Below are positions 57,480 through 64,000 of a stretch of DNA of 64,000 nucleotides, one piece after another; within the stretch, counting starts at the first letter, position 1, and each line of letters starts with the position of its first letter. Source of the stretch: Anastatus disparis (Eukaryota > Arthropoda > Insecta > Hymenoptera > Eupelmidae); the NCBI GenBank assembly GCA_017163975.1, contig JAFFSR010000347.1:1538001-1602000 (forward strand). Reading direction: 5' to 3'. Position numbers and translations under genes: made by a program. The notes below the pieces were generated by a model. That model did no database searches. It was not told the DNA's origin and worked only from the letters and a program-made list of their open reading frames with translations.

Positions 57480-58550
57480 TGAAAAAAAAAAATCAGAAAC
57501 ATAATGCTTTATACAGTATATATACAAAATAATTTAACTTGTGTATATCAAAATATCATAACCTCTAAGAAACAAATGAAAACTCATCAATTTCTTACCA
57601 TGAACTATCACAGAGGAACTAAATAAATTATCACAGAGAAACTAAATAGATTTAAGATTTCCACTTTTAGCTTGATTCACAATCTATATACAATTTGTAT
57701 ATATAATTTTAACTTTACCTCTTGATATACTAACGTAGAAATAATAACCTCTTTGAGAGTTAAAAGCAGCATTTTTTAATACTCAAAGTTCTATAGCTCT
57801 TCTCTCAGTTCTATGCCTAAGATGAGATAAAGCTCACTTCAAGATATTATAAAAAGACATAAAATAGTGCAACCTGAGTGAAATCAACCTGGCCGAACAC
57901 CAGAAATTCAAAATTACATGAAAGTACAAAATGAACCAATCAGAAGACAGCAATTCTGAGATTTAAAAAAATTTGTGTAAAAAAAGATTCCACTCATCAT
58001 TTGCAACAATAAATATAATCATAAGTGAATCTCTAAAATCCTTAGTTTCTGAGGAAAAAAATAATTAAGTTGGTAATTTCACAAAAAAATTTGAAAAATC
58101 ACAATATTCTATTACTTATTACTCGTAATCCCTTTGTCCTATGCCTCTAAAATTTTTTTTTGTATATTTTGGGTATCAAATGGAACCTCTTCACGGATTT
58201 TCAGCAAATTCTATTTTTTTGTCAGTTGAGTTGACATGAAACGTCCCATATACATATGTATATTTAGAAAAGTTTGTAATAAAATTAGAACATGAATAAT
58301 AATTATATCCAGTCGTTTCTAATATTTGCTATTATTTACAGCTATTAACAATTTCTCATAATCATTTATATTATTTACAGTATTTTCTTGCTTTTAAAAA
58401 CTAATTTCTATATGAGGTGATAAAATATTTTGATATGATATATTATAAATATATTGCACTTTACGAAAATGAAATTTAAACTCTAAAACTAATTTTATAT
58501 GTTCTATGTTTCATAGCTTTTCTTATATCTTATTTTTTATTACTTTTTAC
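57480..58550. other. AT-rich sequence upstream of the REXO1-like relic
   Basis: No further gene was recognised. A promoter could lie here but no convincing core element was seen. Confidence 0.4.
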
Positions 58551-58555
58551 ATCTG

Positions 58556-58908
58556 TTAACGCGACACCCATGTGTCCCAGTGTCTCGCAATCGAAAGACC
58601 CTTACCTTTGTTTTTCCTTCTGCTTGATCGTGCCGGAATACTTTTAAGCAGGGAGACTCGCTTAAACCCATGTTTTCGGCGCATCAAGAACTCACACCCT
58701 TCCGGGAGAGCGGTGAGACTCAACTTGTGATAGTTGAGTGATTGTGCTCTGCCTTACCGTCCCTCTCATGATTACTGATCGTTTGTAAGGTTTTTTGGAA
58801 CTTCTTCTTTTTATTAAAAGTGAAAAAAGTCCTTCCCATATCAAGACTTAAATCCCGGCCCTGTGCGTGAGAGTCGGATGTTCTAGTCCCTGAGCTACCG
58901 TAGCTCAA
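58556..58908 (-). mobile_element. tRNA-derived SINE
   Basis: On the minus strand the head reads GGTAGCTCAGGGACTAG, matching the A box of a pol III tRNA promoter; about 35 nt later GGGATTTAAGTC resembles a B box. A ~270-bp tRNA-unrelated body follows, ending near 58556 in CGCGTTAACAGATG and an A-rich tail (AAAAAGTAATAAAAAATAAG). Such a head-body-A tail arrangement is typical of SINEs. It is GC-richer than its surroundings. No second copy lies in the window. Confidence 0.6.
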
Positions 58909-58979
58909 CTAACTCTAACTAATTTTATAATATGTAAAATAAACAATTTAAATTAAATGAGTTACTGATATTTTGATAT

Positions 58980-59300
58980 AGGACCTCGAATATCCATGAA
59001 AACACAGGTTTTTCTAGAATTTAACCTACTGAAGGTCATGAAAAAAATTTTGAAATACCATTTCGAACGTAAAATTGCCCGCTCTTTATGAATCTGGTGT
59101 CAAAAATATGGGTTCTTATTTTTTAAAAATGACCTCGACCTTTAAATGATCTTCAAAAGTGACCTTAAAGTCAAATCAAATAGCACCAAAATGTGACCTT
59201 CATTGCCATGAACAACTACTATCTGAACAATTTTTTGGTAGGCTCAGTATTTTGGGAGAAATCAGGGTCCATAGAATTAAATGGGTCACCCTGTATATAT
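58980..59300. repeat. Repeat-like segment with TGACCTT motifs ending CACCCTGTATA
   Basis: TGACCTT-type words recur (near 59030 as complement, 59130, 59158, 59196) and the segment ends GGGTCACCCTGTATATA, a terminus seen in several insect DNA transposons. No partner end was found. Confidence 0.35.
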
Positions 59301-59546
59301 ATCGCCCATTCTCTGTCAAATCGAAGGACGAAAAAATTTTTTTCGTTAAACATTGGTAAAATGGTTCTTTTCCATTTTATAAACTACTCAGAATTTTTTT
59401 AGATTCATTAGTACATGACTGATTCCATTCAGATTCATGCAGGCCGTTACTAATCGAATTTTTTTTTTCCTTCTAAGTGATAAAAATACCTTCCAATACT
59501 CATATAAAGATAAAATTTACCTCATAAAACGCTCAAAAACAGCATA

Positions 59547-59929
59547 TTAAGGGTATGTAAAACGGACACTACACCTGTACTCATGAATGTGGCCTATCTT
59601 TTCATTTTATTGCAAAACTTGAGGAAAAGAAATGCTTTAGCTTGTAGTATTTGCCACGAAGATTATTTAGTTAAATTTTCAAATAAATTCATTTATTAGC
59701 TACTCAGAATTTTGGGTTTCAATATAATATATTAGAATTTTTAGATTATGTACAACAAACCTGATATTCTGGAAAACTAATGAATGAATTTATTTAAAAA
59801 TTTAACTGAATTATCTTCGTGGTAAATACTACTAGTTAATGCATTTCTTTTTTTTAATTTTTGCAATAAAATAAGAAGATTGGCAATATTTAAGAGAACA
59901 GGTGTAGTATCCGTTTTACATCTCCTTAA
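59547..59929. mobile_element. TTAA palindromic MITE, family D (383 bp)
   Basis: TTAA on both sides; the arms start TTAAGGGTATGTAAAACGG and, on the complement, TTAAGGAGATGTAAAACGG, both followed by ACTACACCTGT. The arms (about 165 bp) are roughly 85% similar with a ~50-bp loop, older than families B and C. It does not share their terminal module. Confidence 0.82.
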
Positions 59930-60690
59930 GTGTTGGATGTGCAAATGAAAATTAAAAAATTGAAAATAAACCTTAATTTTTAATTTGCTGTAGCTCCGTC
60001 AATTTTTGACCTTTTTGGATGTTATTTTAATGAAAATGTGCGGAATTTAGTGTAGTTTTAAATGCCTGATTTTTGCAATGCAAGTTGATGTCTTCAAGTT
60101 ATTCATAGAAAATCGAATAAAAGCGATTTTTTTCAAACGCGATTTTCTCAAAAACAATTTTTTTTTTCAAATTCTTATGTTTTTATATATAAAAAATACT
60201 AACTTTTAGGATAGGTGATAATATGCAATTTTGCCTTATTTTTTTAACAGATTTTTTTTATATTTTACATTTTAAAGCATTAATACCATGGCGCATCATA
60301 CCATATTTCCAACTACTACGTCTTTTGACAATTCGTTTATGCTTTTATTTATCAATTTATCAAAAATATTAACAAAAATCTTTAAAATAAACCCTCAATC
60401 AAATTTTTTTATCAATTAGAACCGAAGTTATAACGAATTTAAGTTTATAAAAATAGACATTTTTTTCGTTGAAAATTATTACTTTCTATTCAGTTTGAAT
60501 TTTGCACCTACGATTTAAATTAAGTTTGTAGGGAGTTGACATATGCCACCGTTAGGTGGCGACGATTCACTTTTTGCATTCTCATTAACGATTTGACGCA
60601 GTTAAGTATATAAGACTAGTAAGATCAAAAATAAAATTGTCTAACAAAACATTTTTTTTCTCTCTGTCGAAGAATTAATTAATAATAATG
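59930..60690. other. AT-rich sequence, no feature seen
   Basis: Only a small palindrome CCACCGTTAGGTGG near 60548 stands out. Confidence 0.5.
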
Positions 60691-60696
60691 GCATCA

Positions 60697-61150
60697 CTGG
60701 TTGTGAAGACTATAAGTACACGGAGAGACCGGAGTACCATAAAACCATATACTAAAATCAAAAAGTCAGTCAAATTATTGTATTAGTAGTGTTTTAGACG
60801 GTCTCAGTATGTATATTATACTACTCATCTAAGTATCTTTAAAACAAGGAATAGGTAGTATATTTACAAATACCATCACTTGTTTACAACATACTATAGT
60901 ACCGGTTTTTCGTATACTATCTCAAGTAGCCTAAAAACGTGAGACATAATCGCAGTTATTCCTGTTTTGTGATTCAAAAGTTATTTCAAATAAACTTTTA
61001 ATATGAGCGATTTTGTGAGTGAAATTTCAAAAGATTAGGAGTTAAGCCAATTGAGCAGTTTATTTAAGTGTAAGTATCCATATATTATTGCATTGATTTT
61101 ATTTCTTACAGTAGAAAAAGAGGTTATGTTAGAATAGAGAAAAAAAATTA
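60697..61150 (-). repeat. Dispersed repeat, inverted partner of 23105-23570
   Basis: Reverse complement of the 23-kb copy over about 450 bp (landmarks listed there). No RT sequence follows at 60500-60690. Confidence 0.75.
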
Positions 61151-61213
61151 CATTTAATCACAATTGATCTAATAGTAATCTAGTTTCTAATATTTTGTAT
61201 ACATTGCATACAT

Positions 61214-61710
61214 TGCTATATGGGTAATTCTTTCATACTTTTAAAAATCATGTTACTGCGTCATTTCTCCTAAATATGAGATAGCACATCTTGTTAGCAA
61301 ATGTTCACTGATTTATTGAGTTATTAGAAACTAATTTTGTTATATTTTTAATGATAATTAGACGTGTCATTTTATGGCGGATGGGGAAAAGAGGTTTTTT
61401 TTTTGAAATTTAAATGTTACCAGGCCATGTAAAATGATAAATTACCGCTATAAAAAAAATGACTACTGCTTTTTTTATTTGAAATTCACACCAAAGCTTT
61501 ATCTATACACATACTTTTGGAAAATCAAGAGCATGGGTGTGTGCCTGTTAACAAAAGTACTTTCTGAAAGGTTATTAAAATGTTACCAAAAATTTATATA
61601 TTTTACTTTTTTCTGGAAAATACGATGCTGTAAAAAGACTATTCAGCGGTGACATTTTAAACTACATCAAAAGGTAATATTTAGAATCACAAAGAGAAAT
61701 TTTTTATTAG
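61214..61710 (+). repeat. Dispersed repeat, partner of 3272-3770
   Basis: Direct copy, about 80% similar to the segment inside the 7-kb element. It lies only ~60 bp from the other dispersed repeat, so two separate families, or two ends of one element, adjoin here. Confidence 0.75.
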
Positions 61711-62577
61711 GAACGTGTGCCTAGTGTAGATAAAGTTCTTTGTTCGTTTGAAATTATACTTAAAAAACGTGACTCACTTTTGAAAATAGGTTTTTATCCA
61801 CTAATATGAAAACCTAAGCTTTGATTCATCTTTTCTCTGTTGTGAACTTTGTAATTTACTATTTTATAATACTCAATGTAATCTTTAAGTTGCTTTTGAA
61901 GTATTATTTCGAGTATTCTGGAAATCATTGAATTTTTCCCGACTATTAAATTTTCCAAATTTACATTGATTACCTAGTTTCTATCAATGTTTTAATTCTA
62001 AAGAGTTTAAACTTTAAAAAGCTCAGTTTTAGTATGTATTTAATAGCTTACACCTAGAACGTTGAGTTGAATCATCACTGAAATTTCTAGATTTTAAATT
62101 TAAAATTTTTAGATTTAATGTTTATTAAATAAACTAAAATATTTGGTTAAAAGGAATATAAGTATTTTTATTCGAAAACATAAACTACACAAATCTATGT
62201 CAAATTTCATACCCTAAGATTGACAATTTTAGCAAAAATAAATTGATATTCCACTCACTTATGATTTGTAATCAGGAATCCCAAAAGCCATTGGGTAACT
62301 AATATCACTCAATTTTAATACCCGAATCGCCAAAAATGAATTTTCCCAAAAAAATTGCCATTTCTGGCATATTTTATTTATTACAAAAAATTTTGTAATT
62401 ATTAATGTAAATTGCGTATTTAAATATTTTCTGTAACATATTAAACATGTAAAAATGAAAAAGCTCAATGGAAAATGATCTATTATAGCCCAAAATACTT
62501 AAAAACTGATCTGAGGTAGGTAAAATATTATACCTGGGTGTGATAATAATGAATATATTTAAATGTCTTATATTAAA
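61711..62577. other. AT-rich sequence, one inverted echo of the following repeat
   Basis: CGTGACTCACTTTTGAAAATAG near 61768 is the complement of the AAAAGTGAGTAA motif in 62578-62905. Otherwise no feature was seen. Confidence 0.4.
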
Positions 62578-62905
62578 AAAAGCTATCTTCAAAAGTGAGT
62601 AATGCGATTTTTTCTTTTATTATCATTTTAATATATCAACATTTAAAAAAAATAAATTTGATACATGTGTCTTCAATTTTTTTTAATTTATTGAAAGTAA
62701 ATTTTAACACTATGAAAAATTTACTCGAAAATCTGTCTTTTGATGTTTGTTAAAAAGACTACCCTTAAAAGTGAGTAACACGATTTTTTTCTTTCATTAT
62801 AATACGTCAACATTCAGAGAAAATTAGTTTTACACGTGTGCCTGTATTTTTTTTTTTTTAATTTGTTGCAGGTGAAATTTTAACATTATGAAAGATTTAC
62901 CCATA
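62578..62905 (+). repeat. ~174-bp tandem duplication, about 80% identity
   Basis: AAGCTATCTTCAAAAGTGAG at 62580 and AAGACTACCCTTAAAAGTGAG at 62754 start two parallel units sharing TTTTTTCTTTCATTAT, ATGTGTC/GTGTGCCT and GAAATTTTAACA-type landmarks. Confidence 0.7.
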
Positions 62906-63775
62906 TATATTTTGTAAAATTTGATTACTTATATATATCCCGAACATGTAGATAGACTAAGAAACAAAATTCACTTTTATATACTGTTATTTATAATAAA
63001 TGTATTTTTATATAAATAAAAAATTGAATTCTATTGTTTGTAACGAAAATAAATTTTTTTAAATTTAAATATCCAAAACAATGCAATTATTTTAGGGCTC
63101 GCGCGCTGATTAATGTTCGCATAAATTTTAATATGAAAAAATAAAAATTTCTATTTATGTTCATAAGATAATTTAAAAATGTGTACAGTAATACCAAAAT
63201 GTCTAAACACAAGTTATTAAACAAATTGAAATATTTTTGCCATTCTAAATTATTTGATTTATAAAAATTTAAATATCCTATGTTTGAAAATACTATTAAT
63301 TAAAAATTCTTTAACTTGTATAATGTTTCTAATACTCATATTGAATTCGCCATCTTGAATTTGGAAAATCTGATAATGAATTTCTTATCAGCGATCCGGA
63401 AAAACTCTGATATAAATATTAGTGTGAAATTTAAAAATTTTTTTCAATTTTCGGTAACCATATCGCATTAATTACCTTCATTTAAAAAGTCCTAGATTAG
63501 AGCCAATCAACACAAGAAATGTCGAGATATCATAAAAATATTGAAAACATTTTATTCCGAGCGTAACATTAGATTGCTTATTTGAAAAATCTTATATTGG
63601 ATTTTTACACAAAAACATAAGTTGTATTCATTTTTCGTCATTTTTTATAAACAATTACAATGTCTTTAAATCATGTTAGTAATTAAGTAATATTTTACCA
63701 CGGACGCTAGAAAACTTCAAATCATGCATTGAGTTTCGCATCATGATTATTTTTTTTTTTCATATAGGTTATTTA

Positions 63776-63778
<3 letters not shown>
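62906..63778. other. AT-rich sequence, no feature seen
   Basis: No coding or repeat partner was recognised. Confidence 0.5.

Positions 63779-63820
<42 letters not shown>
63779..63820. repeat. (AT)n microsatellite
   Basis: Uninterrupted AT dinucleotide run. Confidence 0.95.
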
Positions 63821-63827
<7 letters not shown>

Positions 63828-64000
63828 TAATGATAACTAAAATTTTATTACAAATATAAGTTAAATTAACAATATTAGATTTTATATGATTATTGAACTG
63901 AGAAATAAAAATTTTATTTCATAGAATTATAATTCAGATCATGAAAAAAGAAAGTAATATTGCTTGTTTACTACAGTTATGTCATTAAGTAATAAGTAAC

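Noticed and set aside
1..64000. CRISPR array, bacterial operon or phage features
   Set aside because: Introns, retrotransposons, SINE and AT-rich low-complexity DNA show a eukaryotic nuclear sequence; no spacer-repeat pattern of CRISPR size was found.

Overview
The window is strongly AT-rich eukaryotic nuclear DNA dominated by transposable elements. I found no intact host gene. Arthropod-type retroelements (Copia primed by half of initiator tRNA-Met, a tRNA-Trp-primed Gypsy, Penelope-like, LINE, Helitron), many TTAA-flanked miniature elements and an REXO1-like gene relic with short AT-rich introns suggest an insect. A parasitoid wasp or other hymenopteran would fit, but the sequence alone does not settle this. 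All comparisons were made by eye and no database was searched.

Left part (1-10 kb): an approximately 7-kb element (143-7151) has terminal inverted repeats and long subterminal arrays of a roughly 41-bp unit in mirror orientation. It encloses two minus-strand gene relics: a C2H2 zinc-finger array, and an intron-containing gene resembling an OB-fold (RPA-like) protein, whose exons join in phase. A solo-LTR-like insertion (4537-6904, 4-bp duplication) sits in its right array and itself carries a TTAA miniature element. A G-run-rich repeat block follows at 7.6-8.1 kb.

10-21 kb: a decayed Copia element (10088-17437) with similar LTRs, a long tRNA-iMet-half primer site, and a gag that appears to contain an intron with repeats. 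It is followed by a gag-only LTR-element remnant with a coding minisatellite, split by another TTAA element.

21-34 kb: a graveyard of a LINE 3' end, a Penelope-like RT, N- and C-terminal Helitron pieces in the same orientation, several long palindromes, a GC-rich 170-bp tandem duplication and a Copia integrase fragment.

34.7-43.4 kb: a young, nearly complete Gypsy element of CsRn1 type with 4-bp target duplication, gag, a long protease-RT-RNaseH-integrase ORF, polypurine tract and about 96% similar LTRs.

43-50 kb: a TTAA element, a 170-bp hairpin, and a 2.8-kb foldback element whose left arm carries a TTAA insertion while the right arm preserves the empty site. 50.7-57.5 kb: a decayed, intron-bearing REXO1-like exonuclease gene on the minus strand. 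58-64 kb: a tRNA-derived SINE, another TTAA palindrome and fragments of repeats that also occur at 3.3 and 23.1 kb.

The most striking overall pattern is a set of nine full-length palindromic TTAA elements of four arm sequences (A x3, B x4, C, D), all 383-393 bp long. Three of the families share a roughly 35-bp terminal module although their hairpin bodies are unrelated.
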